Shown here: piece by piece, positions 49,301 to 57,495 of the stretch
Numbering within the stretch: the stretch's first letter is position 1
How the letters are laid out: each line of letters starts with the position of its first letter
NCBI RefSeq assembly: GCF_002754375.1
Contig: NZ_PEFF01000001.1
Span: forward strand, 372,001-436,000
Direction of reading: 5' to 3'
DNA: 64,000 bases
Source: Variovorax sp. 54
GTDB lineage: Bacteria > Pseudomonadota > Gammaproteobacteria > Burkholderiales > Burkholderiaceae_C
Notes under the pieces: generated by a model
Told to the model about the DNA's origin: nothing
Database searches by the model: none
What the model saw: only the letters and a program-made list of their open reading frames with translations
Program-made: the position numbers and the translations under genes

Positions 49301-49593
49301 CGCTGCGAAGCGGCCGGATCGAGCTCGGCGAACAGCGCGAGCCACTGGTCGAGCCGCTCGCGCATTTCGCCGGCGGCCTTCTTGGTGAAGGTGATGGCCA
49401 GGATCTCGTGCGGCTCGCAGGCCGACTCGCCTTCTTCGAGCAAGGCGCGCACGATGCGCGACACCAGCATCCAGGTCTTGCCGGCGCCCGCGCAGGCTTC
49501 GACCGCGACCGAGCGCCGCGGGTCGCAGGCGACGGTGTAGAAGGCCTCGCGCGCGACGTGCCGGCTGTTGTGTTCGTAGGCGGCGTCGTTCAT
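46312..49593 (-). CDS. AddA-like UvrD-type helicase/nuclease for double-strand break repair
   Basis: A 1093-residue protein. The helicase has Walker A ACAGAGKTWML near residue 31, FTKKAAGEMRERL (motif Ia), LIDEFQDTN (Walker B), GDPKQSIYRFR (motif III), VHGAKGLEADTV (motif V) and YVATTRARERL (motif VI). The C-terminus carries a PD-(D/E)xK nuclease with WWILDYKSA. It would process DNA ends with the nuclease subunit encoded directly upstream. The ATG overlaps that gene's stop (ATGA). This is the AddAB-type alternative to RecBCD. Confidence 0.93.
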   Translation of the reverse strand: MNDAAYEHNSRHVAREAFYTVACDPRRSVAVEACAGAGKTWMLVSRIVRALLEEGESACEPHEILAITFTKKAAGEMRERLDQWLALFAELDPAASQRELVMRGMTPEAAQAAVPRLQGLYRRLLEGGRPVQFRTFHAWFAGLLRNAPLAVLRELGLPANYELLEDDAEARTHTWRPFFESVTGDARALADYYAVVATHGRSQTAKALGEALSKRVEFSLSDAESAVAPFDVLYPTLQGLEVPTDALRGEAVRRRWLDRAAALGREANKTPQKAAEAIIDVFGTGEPAPEALTDALAVLRKTFFVASEDRLTKNLQKFPAAQEAETELQLLCAAQAQHAAWLYQQRMTRLTRLLITAFGEVKRAHGWVDMNDVEQAAQLLLGQSALSGWVQERLDARVAHLLIDEFQDTNPLQWQALYGWLSAYTGAGGSAPRVFIVGDPKQSIYRFRRAEPQVFIAAKKFVREGLGGELLNCDHTHRNARAVVGLVNSAMLAAQAAGEFDGYRAHTTERGDDGELLKLPAIDRDAVDTAAVAAPADDGMLHWRDSLVTPRVLPEEQLLQKECEQAARWVAQRIADGTPPRQIMVLARRRSRLSAMQDALRRRHIPVQQPEKNDLNDAPEVQDVVALLDALVSPAHDLSLARALKSPLFGIDDDTLVQLARCQRETPVASWFSLIQKGEGLPPVLTEAGVQLRRWQRWLMAMPPHDALDAIFHDGDLLAKFGAAVPAALRQSALANLRGLVAASLDIDGARFATPYALVRALRAGGVRAPTVAAPEAVQLLTVHGAKGLEADTVLMLDCDAPPPRAQTMGVLVEWKGSDSAPTRFVFLASEKTPPACAAALLEEEQHARHREELNGLYVATTRARERLVLSSVKPSRANEGSWWTRLEPLCEPTEADEPLVEASAATEAASATFAMKRLPAPLTPLVAATDAVPEKKKAQDATVDARAAAFGQAMHRLLEWAVPGEALPPAHVRAAAREFMLDPQQARGAAALAQRIRAGAGAWVWDDRSIDWHGNEVTLVHEGDTLRIDRLVRERATGAWWILDYKSAARPERDAALIAQMQRYRAAVQHAYPGATVRAAFLTGQGELVNLE

Positions 49594-52145
49594 GGCGTGA
49601 CCTCCCAGAAATCCTTGCGGCACAGGCCGCGTGCGGCACAGAAATCGCAGACGCTGCCCTCGCCCAGCGGCGGCAGCGGCGCGCCCTGCGCGATGCGCGC
49701 GAAGTCGTCGATGATGCCGGCGACCAGCGCATCGCGCGCCTCGACCACAGCCGGCTGTTCGACGGTCTGCGTCCCTGACGACTTCTCGCCGACGTTGACG
49801 TAGGCCGCGTGCAAGGTGTCGTCGGCCACCAGCGCCGCGTAGAAGGCGAGCTGCGTGTCTTCGGTCGGGTCTTTCACGCGCTCCTTGGTGACAGAGGCGG
49901 TCTCGGTCTTGTAGTCGATCACGAAGGGCTGGCCGTCGGCGGTGCGGTCCACGCGGTCGAGCCGGCCGACCAACCGCAGGGTGCCCAGCGGTTGTTCTTT
50001 CCAGGGTTCGGCCTCGACGAAGACCGCCCCGCCCGCTTCATGTTTCGCGAGCCATTCGAGATACCCGTCGCGCACCGCCGGCCACGCGGCGGCGAACGGC
50101 AGGAACTCGGCGTCGGAATAGCCGAGCGTCTGCGTGACTTCGCGCGCGGTGTCGGCGAGCAGCGCGGCGCGCGCTTGGGCATCGTTCGTCGGTGCGTCGC
50201 GCAGGGTCTCGTGGAACTGGCCGAGCACCGCGTGCAGCCAGTTGCCGAAGTCGCGCTTGTCGACCTCGGCATCGAGCTCGTCGGCAGTGCGCAGGCCGAG
50301 TTGGCGCAGCGCGAAGAAGCGATAGGGGCAGCGGCGCAGGTCTTCGTAGACGCTGGTCGACACGTTGGTGAGCGGCAGCAGCGCGCCCGAGGGCGTGGGG
50401 CGCAAGGTCGGCGTGACGGCGACGTCGCGTGGCGTGCGCGGATCAACGCCCGGCTGCAGTGCATGAGCGAGCTGCAGGGCCTGCACGAGCGGGCTCGGCC
50501 GCACGGGCTCGCCGCTGGCGTCGGAATGGCGCCAGACCAGGTCGCAGCACGGGTTGCGCGTGGCCATGGCCCAGGCCGCGCGCTGCGCGACTTCCAGCAC
50601 GTCGCGCGACGCCAAGCCCAGGTCGAGGCGCTGCGCCGCGCTCCAGTTGCCCGGCGGTTCGGGCGACGCGGGCATGCGGCGGTCGTCGCAGCCGGGAATG
50701 ACGACGGCGCCGAAGACGCGGCCCAGCAACTGGTTCATCGGCAGCACGGACACCTTGGGGGTCTCGTCGCCGGCGGGCGGCACGAAGCTGGCGTCTTCGA
50801 GCACGTCGCGCGCCCAGGCCGTGAACTCGGCGAGGCTGTGGCGTCCGCCGGGGAACTCGTCTTCCTCGCCGTGCGCGTCGGCATCGAGCCACAGGGCTCC
50901 GATGACCTTGGCGCCTGCGAAGTCGGCGGTGAGCGCGTCCCACTGTTCGCCGGCCGTCAGCAGCTCGCGCAGCGCGCGGTGCCAGTCGGCCAGAGAGCGC
51001 ACGCGCGCCATCGGGGCGCGGCGGGCTTCGATGGTGAGGGTGAAGGTGCGCAGACCTTCGTCCTGCGGTTTCTCGCTGCGCGCGATCAATGCGCACCAGG
51101 CCTGCCAATCGCGCACGCCTTCGCGCCGCAGGCGCATTTCGAGCGACTGGACGGCGTGCACATCGACCTCGGCGCCGCTCTTGAGCCATTCGAGCACCTG
51201 GTCGGTGGCGGCGTCGTGTGCGCAGGCGCGCAGTGCGCTCATCAGCGTGGCGGCGGCGCGCGTAGTCGAAAGCTTCCAGCCGGTTTCGTCGTGCGTGACG
51301 ATGCCCTGGGTGCTCAGCTGCGCACTGATGCGGCGGGTCAGCGCACGGTCGGTGGCGACGAGCGCGACAGGCGCGCGGCCCTCGGCCAGGTGCTGCAGCA
51401 CGCAGGCGGCGGCGAGCTGGGCCTCGTCTTCGGGGTCGAGCGCCACATGGGCGTGGGCAGCGGACGGCGGTGCGTCGGCGGGCACGAGCGGAATGCGGAT
51501 CGCGCGGTCGCCCCACAGCGTGCACAGCGCCTGCGTCAGCGGGTCGGTCTGGAAGCCTTCGAGCACGATCAGCGCATCGACCTGGGTGCGTGCCGCATCG
51601 CGCAGCAGCACGTCGGTCGCATAGCCCGAGTTCGCAGCCCAGGCCACGGCGACGCGGATCAAGGCGCTCTCGATACGGAACCACTCCGACTCGCTGCCCG
51701 CCTCGGCCACCTTGGCCGCGCTCTGTGCCCAGTCACTGCTGCGCAGCTCCGGCGCCACGGCAGCGGCCAACGGCGCCAGCTGGTAGGCCAGCTCGACCAC
51801 GCGCCCGGCAAGCGCGAAGCGTTCGGACTGGAAGCCCGACTGCGCGAGCAGGCCCTGCGCCGTGACCAAGTCGCGCGCCATGTCGAAGGCGATGTCGTAG
51901 CCGGACGGCAGAAAGCCGCCCGCGCTGCGCGCCCAGTTGTGCGTGGTTTCGAAGCGCGGCACGAAGCCCGGGCTGCCGCAGCGCGCCCACATGCCGCGCG
52001 CGACCGCCATCAGCTGCGCATACGGCACCAGCACCACGGTGCGCGCCGCATGCAGCTGCCGTTCGCCGAGCGCGCGGACGATCCGCGCGACGACGCCGTC
52101 GGCGGGATCGCACCACAGGGCCTGGACGGGGTGGCCTTCGTTCAT
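49590..52145 (-). CDS. AddB-like PD-(D/E)xK nuclease subunit with a putative iron-sulfur cluster
   Basis: An 851-residue partner of the AddA-like protein. The N-terminal part resembles an inactive helicase; I see no Walker A. The nuclease core is PFVIDYKTETAS. A Cx2Cx5C group at Cys833, Cys836 and Cys842, with an upstream Cys in LRRCPYRFFALRQLG, is the iron-sulfur staple found in AddB and Cas4-type nucleases. Expected role: recombination-site recognition and 5' strand cutting. It is divergent from trxA. Confidence 0.9.
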   Translation of the reverse strand: MNEGHPVQALWCDPADGVVARIVRALGERQLHAARTVVLVPYAQLMAVARGMWARCGSPGFVPRFETTHNWARSAGGFLPSGYDIAFDMARDLVTAQGLLAQSGFQSERFALAGRVVELAYQLAPLAAAVAPELRSSDWAQSAAKVAEAGSESEWFRIESALIRVAVAWAANSGYATDVLLRDAARTQVDALIVLEGFQTDPLTQALCTLWGDRAIRIPLVPADAPPSAAHAHVALDPEDEAQLAAACVLQHLAEGRAPVALVATDRALTRRISAQLSTQGIVTHDETGWKLSTTRAAATLMSALRACAHDAATDQVLEWLKSGAEVDVHAVQSLEMRLRREGVRDWQAWCALIARSEKPQDEGLRTFTLTIEARRAPMARVRSLADWHRALRELLTAGEQWDALTADFAGAKVIGALWLDADAHGEEDEFPGGRHSLAEFTAWARDVLEDASFVPPAGDETPKVSVLPMNQLLGRVFGAVVIPGCDDRRMPASPEPPGNWSAAQRLDLGLASRDVLEVAQRAAWAMATRNPCCDLVWRHSDASGEPVRPSPLVQALQLAHALQPGVDPRTPRDVAVTPTLRPTPSGALLPLTNVSTSVYEDLRRCPYRFFALRQLGLRTADELDAEVDKRDFGNWLHAVLGQFHETLRDAPTNDAQARAALLADTAREVTQTLGYSDAEFLPFAAAWPAVRDGYLEWLAKHEAGGAVFVEAEPWKEQPLGTLRLVGRLDRVDRTADGQPFVIDYKTETASVTKERVKDPTEDTQLAFYAALVADDTLHAAYVNVGEKSSGTQTVEQPAVVEARDALVAGIIDDFARIAQGAPLPPLGEGSVCDFCAARGLCRKDFWEVTP

Positions 52146-52305
52146 GTTCTATCGAGGGGGTTGAGGGGGTCGGCGGCAGGGCCGCAAAGGGCTTTGGCTA
52201 TCGCTGCCATAGCCGGGCCGCGTGGCACGTCACCCCTTGGTTTCTGTCACAATGACCAGCACTTTAGCTGCACCGAAACTCTCTCTGCGCACAAGGACAC
52301 ATCAC

Positions 52306-52638
52306 ATGGCCAGCGAACTGATCAAACACATCTCCGATTCTTCCTTCGAGGCCGACGTGCTCAAGTCCAGCCAGCCGGTTCTGGTCGACTACTGGGCCGA
52401 ATGGTGCGGTCCCTGCAAGATGATCGCCCCCATCCTTGACGAGGTCTCGGCCACGTACGAAGGCAAGCTGCAGATCGCCAAGCTCAACGTCGACGAAAAC
52501 CGCGACATCCCCGCCAAGTTCGGCATTCGCGGCATCCCCACGCTGATGCTGTTCAAGGACGGCCAGCTGGCCGCCACCAAGGTCGGCGCCATGAGCAAGG
52601 CACAACTCACGGCCTTCATCGACCAGCAACTCGCCTGA
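52306..52638 (+). CDS. trxA: thioredoxin 1
   Basis: A 110-residue general disulfide reductant. The active site is WCGPCK (Cys34, Cys37), with the cis-Pro loop [11 protein letters not shown]. Length and sequence are standard. ATG at 52306 ([10 protein letters not shown]) follows AAGGACAC. It is followed by a hairpin terminator and then rho, a conserved order in proteobacteria. The 160 bases upstream, shared with the divergent addB-like gene, contain the promoter, but I could not assign hexamers confidently. Confidence 0.97.
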   Translation: MASELIKHISDSSFEADVLKSSQPVLVDYWAEWCGPCKMIAPILDEVSATYEGKLQIAKLNVDENRDIPAKFGIRGIPTLMLFKDGQLAATKVGAMSKAQLTAFIDQQLA

Positions 52639-52648
52639 TGCATTTCTT

Positions 52649-52684
52649 CCGGCCAGCGCGCAATGTGTTGGCCGGGGCGATTTT
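52649..52684 (+). terminator. trxA terminator overlapping the rho promoter
   Basis: CCGGCCAGC (52649-52657) pairs with GTTGGCCGG (52667-52675) with one G-T pair, followed by GATTTT. The right arm contains the TTGGCC -35 of the rho promoter. Confidence 0.65.
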
Positions 52685-52695
52685 CCTGTCATAAT
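52668..52695 (+). promoter_or_regulatory. Sigma70-type promoter of rho
   Basis: TTGGCC (52668-52673) and CATAAT (52690-52695) with a 16-base spacer. Transcription from here would give a leader of roughly 120 bases before the rho ATG. The part of the leader just before the gene is rich in C and poor in G. Confidence 0.6.
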
Positions 52696-52820
52696 CGCCC
52701 TCAGTTCACCGGGCCTTTCATCAGGCAACCGGTTCGAGTTCCCCGGTTCGTGAGGCAGTTCTTGCCCCACATCAAACCTCCCCCCGTTCCCGATTCGATT
52801 ACCCCTCCAGGGGTCGTTCC

Positions 52821-54086
52821 ATGCACTTAAACGAACTCAAGGCACTCCACGTGTCTGAAGTCTTCAAGCAGGCTGAGGCGCTTGAAATCGAAAACATCGG
52901 CCGCATGCGCAAGCAAGAGCTGATGTTCGCGATCATCAAGAAGCGCGCCAAGGCCGGCGAACAGGTCTTCGCCGACGGTGTGCTCGAAATCCTGCCCGAC
53001 GGCTTCGGCTTCCTGCGCAGCCCCGACACCAGCTTCACGGCCAGCACCGACGACATCTACATCTCGCCCAGCCAGGTGCGGCGCTTCAACCTGCACACCG
53101 GCGACATGATCGAAGGTGAAGTGCGCACGCCCAAGGACGGCGAGCGCTACTTCGCACTGACCAAGCTCGACAAGGTCAACGACGGCGCACCCGAAGCCAA
53201 CAAGCACAAGGTGATGTTCGAGAACCTGACGCCGCTGTTCCCCAAGGAACAGATGAAGCTGGAGCGCGAAGGCGTCAAGGGCGAAGAGAACCTCACCGGC
53301 CGCATCATCGACATCATCGCCCCCATCGGCAAAGGCCAGCGCGCCCTGCTCGTGGCACCGCCCAAGAGCGGCAAGACGGTGATGATGCAGCACATCGCCC
53401 ACGCGATCAGCGCCAACTACCCCGACGTGCACATGATGGTGCTGCTCGTGGACGAGCGCCCTGAAGAAGTGACCGAAATGCAGCGCACGGTGAAGGGCGA
53501 AGTCATTGCTTCGACCTTCGACGAGCCTGCAGCGCGCCACGTGCACGTCGCCGAAATGGTGATCGAGCGCGCCAAGCGCCTGGTCGAACTCAAGAAGGAC
53601 GTGGTGATCCTGCTGGACTCGATCACGCGTCTGGCCCGCGCCTACAACAACGTCGTGCCCTCGTCGGGCAAGGTGCTGACCGGCGGCGTCGACTCCAACG
53701 CACTGCAACGTCCCAAGCGCTTCCTGGGCGCCGCGCGCAACGTGGAAGAAGGCGGCTCGCTGACCATCATCGGCACCGCGCTGATCGACACCGGCAGCCG
53801 CATGGACGAAGTGATCTTCGAAGAGTTCAAGGGCACCGGCAACTCCGAAATCCACCTCGACCGCCGCCTGTACGAAAAGCGCGTGTTCCCGTCGATCCAG
53901 CTCAACCGCAGCGGCACGCGCCGCGAAGAGTTGCTGCTGGCGCCCGAGATCCTGCAGAAGACCCGCATCCTGCGTCAGCTCATGTACAACATGGACGAGA
54001 TCGAGGCGATGGAGCTGATGCTCAAGAACATGAAAGCGACCAAGACCAATGTCGAGTTCTTCGACATGATGCGTCGCGGCGGCTGA
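52821..54086 (+). CDS. rho: transcription termination factor Rho
   Basis: A 421-residue hexameric RNA helicase that ends transcription of untranslated RNA. The start [15 protein letters not shown] is canonical. The cold-shock-like RNA-binding domain ([12 protein letters not shown]) is at about 60-70. The ATPase has Walker [10 protein letters not shown], Walker [17 protein letters not shown], the Q-loop [14 protein letters not shown] and the R-loop segment. Length matches the basic form without insertions. A strong intrinsic terminator follows the gene. Confidence 0.98.
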   Translation: MHLNELKALHVSEVFKQAEALEIENIGRMRKQELMFAIIKKRAKAGEQVFADGVLEILPDGFGFLRSPDTSFTASTDDIYISPSQVRRFNLHTGDMIEGEVRTPKDGERYFALTKLDKVNDGAPEANKHKVMFENLTPLFPKEQMKLEREGVKGEENLTGRIIDIIAPIGKGQRALLVAPPKSGKTVMMQHIAHAISANYPDVHMMVLLVDERPEEVTEMQRTVKGEVIASTFDEPAARHVHVAEMVIERAKRLVELKKDVVILLDSITRLARAYNNVVPSSGKVLTGGVDSNALQRPKRFLGAARNVEEGGSLTIIGTALIDTGSRMDEVIFEEFKGTGNSEIHLDRRLYEKRVFPSIQLNRSGTRREELLLAPEILQKTRILRQLMYNMDEIEAMELMLKNMKATKTNVEFFDMMRRGG

Positions 54087-54103
54087 GCTTCAGGCTCTCC
54101 CGC

Positions 54104-54140
54104 AAAAGCGCGTCGGCCCCACGGGCCGACGCGCTTTTTT
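54104..54140. terminator. Strong bidirectional Rho-independent terminator after rho
   Basis: GCGCGTCGGCCC (54108-54119) pairs perfectly with GGGCCGACGCGC (54123-54134). A run of A precedes and six T follow, so it works for rho on the plus strand and for the oxidoreductase gene on the minus strand. Confidence 0.93.
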
Positions 54141-55207
54141 CATGGGCGCTCGATACGGAGGGCGCGGCCTTCGGCGGCGCTCTGGCGGCCGATGTCGAGC
54201 AGTTCCATCAATGCGACGGCCTGCTCGGGCGGCACGGGGTTCGGACCCTTGCCCAGGATCGCATCGCGGACCGCCGCGTAGTAGTCGACGTAGTTGCCGG
54301 CCTGCGTCGGCACCGCGTGAAAGTGCGGCGCGCCGTCACTGCCGATCAAGGTGAGTTCGCCATCGATCGGATCGGCGCCCCACCCTTCGGCCGGCGGTCG
54401 CTGGCCGGCGCGCAACGCGTCTTCCTGCGGATCGACGCCGTGCTTGACGTAGCTGCCGCGCGTGCCGTGGACGATGTAGCGCGGCGCCGCATGGGCAGCG
54501 AGGGTCGTGGCGTGCAGCACCACGCGCAGCGGCGCATGGGGGCCGCTTTCGTAGCGCAGCACGGCGTGGAAATAGTCTTCGACCAGCGCGCCATCACGCA
54601 AAGCGGCGGTGTCGAGCTGCAGCGTGGCAGGCCGGCCGAAGAGCTGCACGGCCTGATCGACCAGATGCGCGCCCAGGTCCACCCACAGGCCCGAACCGGG
54701 CACGGGCTGCTCCCGCCAGCGCTCGCGAACCTGGGGCCTGAACCGGTCGAAATGCGATTCCAGGTACACCGGACGCCCCAGATCGCCAGACCCCAGAACC
54801 TGCTGGAGCGTCAGGAAGTCGGCGTCGAAGCGGCGGTTCTGGTAGACCGAGAGCACGCGATTGTTGCGTCTTGACAACAATTCGAGCTCCCGCGCTTCGG
54901 CCACATCGAGCGTGAACGGCTTGTCGACGACAACGTGCTTGCCAGCCTCCAGGGCCGCCCTGGCGACCGGGTGGTGCTGGGCGTTGGGCGTTGCCACCAC
55001 CACAAGGTCGATGCCCGCCCGGGCGACCAGCGCCGCCACATCGGGCACCACGGCCACGCCCGGCCAGTCGGCGTGCACCTTGTGCGGCTGCGAGCTCGCC
55101 ACGGCCGCCAGTTCGAGCCCCGGAACGGCCGAAAGCACCGGCGCATGGAAGGTCTGGCCGGCAAAACCGTAGCCGACGAGGCCGGCGCGAAGGGGTGTGG
55201 AAGTCAT
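54140..55207 (-). CDS. Gfo/Idh/MocA family oxidoreductase
   Basis: A 355-residue NAD(P)-dependent dehydrogenase. The nucleotide fold is AGLVGYGFAGQTFHAPVLSA, a form seen in the YdgJ-like branch, and the conserved EAGKHVVVDKPFTLDVAEAR contains the catalytic Lys motif (DKP). Substrates are usually sugars, inositols or related polyols; none can be chosen here. Its stop lies on the T run of the shared rho terminator. Divergent from the L31 gene. Confidence 0.92.
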   Translation of the reverse strand: MTSTPLRAGLVGYGFAGQTFHAPVLSAVPGLELAAVASSQPHKVHADWPGVAVVPDVAALVARAGIDLVVVATPNAQHHPVARAALEAGKHVVVDKPFTLDVAEARELELLSRRNNRVLSVYQNRRFDADFLTLQQVLGSGDLGRPVYLESHFDRFRPQVRERWREQPVPGSGLWVDLGAHLVDQAVQLFGRPATLQLDTAALRDGALVEDYFHAVLRYESGPHAPLRVVLHATTLAAHAAPRYIVHGTRGSYVKHGVDPQEDALRAGQRPPAEGWGADPIDGELTLIGSDGAPHFHAVPTQAGNYVDYYAAVRDAILGKGPNPVPPEQAVALMELLDIGRQSAAEGRALRIERP

Positions 55208-55220
55208 GGGAGGGCCCGGT

Positions 55221-55250
55221 TTGCTCGCAATTGGGGCAGTATGCGATAAT
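55221..55250 (+). promoter_or_regulatory. Promoter of the L31 gene
   Basis: TTGCTC (55221-55226) and GATAAT (55245-55250) with an 18-base spacer and TG just upstream of the -10. It would give a leader of about 150 bases before rpmE2. The intervening gap shows no named riboswitch. Confidence 0.5.
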
Positions 55251-55407
55251 CATGGGCTCCGCGAAAAGTGCGGCTGGGCACGTCGCCCGGCTTCCTTGGC
55301 CTTCACGTCAAGACGTCAAGACCCAAGGGCGGCGCGCCAGATTGCTGGCACGCTGGTGGCTCTCGCATCGACCGCGCATTGATTCCAACAGCGCAAAAGG
55401 AAACACC

Positions 55408-55668
55408 ATGGCAAAAGAAGGCATCCACCCGAATTACCGCGAAATCCTGTTCGTCGACATGTCGAACGGTTTCAAGTTCGTGACCCGTTCGTGCGCAAGC
55501 ACCAAGGAAATGGGCAAGACCGACGACGGCCGCGAGCTGCCCCTGTACAAGCTCGACACCACGAGCGAATCGCACCCCTTCTACACCGGCACGCAAAAGT
55601 CGGTGGACAACATGGGCGGTCGCGTCGAGAAGTTCCGCAACCGTTTCGGCAAGACCGCTGCCAAGTAA
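55408..55668 (+). CDS. rpmE2: 50S ribosomal protein L31 type B
   Basis: An 86-residue ribosomal protein that bridges the subunits. It has the B-type insertion (KEGIHPNYREILFVDMSNGF) and lacks the CxxC zinc site; only one Cys is present, in TRSCAS. Zinc-independent L31 forms commonly replace zinc-binding L31 when zinc is scarce; whether a zinc form also exists cannot be seen here. AAAGGAAAC precedes the ATG. A terminator follows at once. Confidence 0.96.
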   Translation: MAKEGIHPNYREILFVDMSNGFKFVTRSCASTKEMGKTDDGRELPLYKLDTTSESHPFYTGTQKSVDNMGGRVEKFRNRFGKTAAK

Positions 55669-55691
55669 TCAGGCACGCGCTCTGGCGTCGA

Positions 55692-55722
55692 GGGCAGCCC
55701 GGTTTACCGCGCTGCCCTTTTT
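55692..55722 (+). terminator. Rho-independent terminator after rpmE2
   Basis: GGGCAGC (55692-55698) pairs with GCTGCCC (55711-55717), with an inner CGG/CCG pair, followed by five T. Confidence 0.9.
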
Positions 55723-55758
55723 CTTTCCAATCACCCGTTCGCCTCTTCCGCCTCGCCC

Positions 55759-57492
55759 TTGAACCAGCCGACCCCCGCGATCGTTGCCCAGAATGCCGTC
55801 CGCCGGCTGCCGCGCGTCGCGTTGCTGCTGTTGTGCGCGGCTTATCTGCTGCCTGGCCTGCTCGGCCGGGGGCCCTGGAAGAGCGCCGACATCACGGCCT
55901 TCGGCTACATGGCCGAACTGGCCCGCAGCACCGAGGGCCTCGCCCGCTGGTTCGACCCGCTGCTGCTGGGCATGCGCCCCGAGACCCCCGCTCTGATCCC
56001 CTACTGGATCGGCGCCTGGGCGATCCAGCTCGCCCCGTCATGGGTCAACCCCGACCTGGCCGTGCGCTTCGTGTTCGCGCTGATGCTCTGGGGCACCTTC
56101 ACCGCGACCTGGTACGCCGTCTACTACCTGGCCCGCACGCCGCGCGCCCAGCCCGTGGCCTTTGCCTTCGGCGGCGAGGCGCGCCCGACCGACTACGCCC
56201 GCGCCATTGCCGACGGTGGCCTGCTGGCACTGATCGCCTCGCTCGGCCTGGCCCAGCTGGGGCATGAAACCACGCCCGCGCTGGCGCAGCTGTACTTCGC
56301 CTCGCACCTGTTCTACGGCGTGGCCGCGCTGCCCTACCGCCGCGTGGGCCCGGTGATCGCGCTCGTGGTCGGCACGCTCGGCGTGACGCTGAGCGGCGGG
56401 CCGACGGTTGGCCTCGCGCTGGCGATCGGCAGCGCGGTGTACATGGTCTACGAACGCCGCCAGCGCGCCGCCCGCGAAGCAGAAGGCCGCAGCGACGACG
56501 AGAGCCCCGGCTTCACCCTGCCCGCCCTGCTGACGATGGTCGGCATCACCGTGCTGGCCGCCGCGCTGGTCTTCGGCCTGGGCCTCGCGCAATGGAAGAT
56601 CACGGTGGGCAACGGCAGCGCGCTGTTGTCCGACGTGCGCAGCCAGGCAAAGTTGCTGCTGTGGTTCACCTGGCCGGTCTGGCCGCTCGCGCTCTGGACG
56701 CTCTGGCGCTGGCGCCGCCAGTGGCTCGAGCGCCACGTCGCGCTGCCGCTGTGGTTCGCGCTGGTGCCGCTGGCCGCCACCTGGACCACCGACTTCTCCG
56801 ACCGCTCCCTGCTGCTGGCCCTGCCCGCCTTCGCCACGTTGGCGGCCTTTGCGCTGCCGACCTTCCGTCGCAGTGCGGCTGCGCTGATCGACTGGTTCAA
56901 CGTGCTGTTCTTCAGCGGCCTGGCCGTGCTCGGCTGGATGTACTGGATCGCCATGCTGACCGGCGCGCCGCGCAAGCCCGCCGCCAGCGTGGCGCGGCTG
57001 GTGCCGGGCTTCGAGGCCGCGTTCTCGCCGGTTGCCTTCGTGCTCGCACTGGCCGCCACGCTGGCCTGGTGCTGGCTGGTGCGCTGGCGCACCGGGCGCC
57101 ATCGCGCCGCGCTCTGGAAGACGCTGGTGCTGCCGGCCGGCGGCACCGCCCTGTGCTGGATGCTGCTGATGACGCTCTGGCTGCCGCCCATCGACTACGC
57201 GCGCAGCTACATCCCGCAGGTGCGCGCCGTGACCGAGCGCATCGGCCAGCCGCGCTGCGTGGCCGAACTGGCGCTGAGCCGCCCGCACATCGCGGCGCTG
57301 CGCCACCACGGCAACCTCAACCTGCAGCCGCTGCTGCTGGGCAACGACTGCCCGTGGCTGCTTGTGAGCCCCGAGACCATCGAGCGGCTGCACACCATCA
57401 TCCCGATGGACCAATGGCGCTTCAGCGGCACCCTGCGCCGCCCCAGCAGCCCCGCGGACGACCTGCTGCTCTACGAAAAGATCGTGCGCTGA
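55759..57492 (+). CDS. polytopic membrane protein, glycosyltransferase (GT39/ArnT)-like
   Basis: A 577-residue protein with about 11-12 membrane spans. The early loop GRGPWKSADITAFGYMAELA, with an acidic residue after the first helix, and the following ETPALIPYWIGAWAIQLAPS resemble the catalytic periplasmic loop of ArnT/GT39 lipid-linked sugar transferases. A C-terminal periplasmic domain starts near residue 475. The start is TTG at 55759; the next in-frame ATG lies after the first helix. A MATE gene starts 3 bases after its stop. Function is inferred only. Confidence 0.75.
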   Translation: MNQPTPAIVAQNAVRRLPRVALLLLCAAYLLPGLLGRGPWKSADITAFGYMAELARSTEGLARWFDPLLLGMRPETPALIPYWIGAWAIQLAPSWVNPDLAVRFVFALMLWGTFTATWYAVYYLARTPRAQPVAFAFGGEARPTDYARAIADGGLLALIASLGLAQLGHETTPALAQLYFASHLFYGVAALPYRRVGPVIALVVGTLGVTLSGGPTVGLALAIGSAVYMVYERRQRAAREAEGRSDDESPGFTLPALLTMVGITVLAAALVFGLGLAQWKITVGNGSALLSDVRSQAKLLLWFTWPVWPLALWTLWRWRRQWLERHVALPLWFALVPLAATWTTDFSDRSLLLALPAFATLAAFALPTFRRSAAALIDWFNVLFFSGLAVLGWMYWIAMLTGAPRKPAASVARLVPGFEAAFSPVAFVLALAATLAWCWLVRWRTGRHRAALWKTLVLPAGGTALCWMLLMTLWLPPIDYARSYIPQVRAVTERIGQPRCVAELALSRPHIAALRHHGNLNLQPLLLGNDCPWLLVSPETIERLHTIIPMDQWRFSGTLRRPSSPADDLLLYEKIVR

Positions 57493-57495
57493 CCC

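Noticed and set aside
46381..49803. Open frame of over 1100 codons on the plus strand opposite the AddA-like gene
   Set aside because: A GC-rich shadow frame; the minus strand carries all helicase motifs in order.
49809..52439. Long plus-strand frame opposite the AddB-like gene running into trxA
   Set aside because: No domain, wrong codon-position pattern, and it overlaps trxA in another frame.
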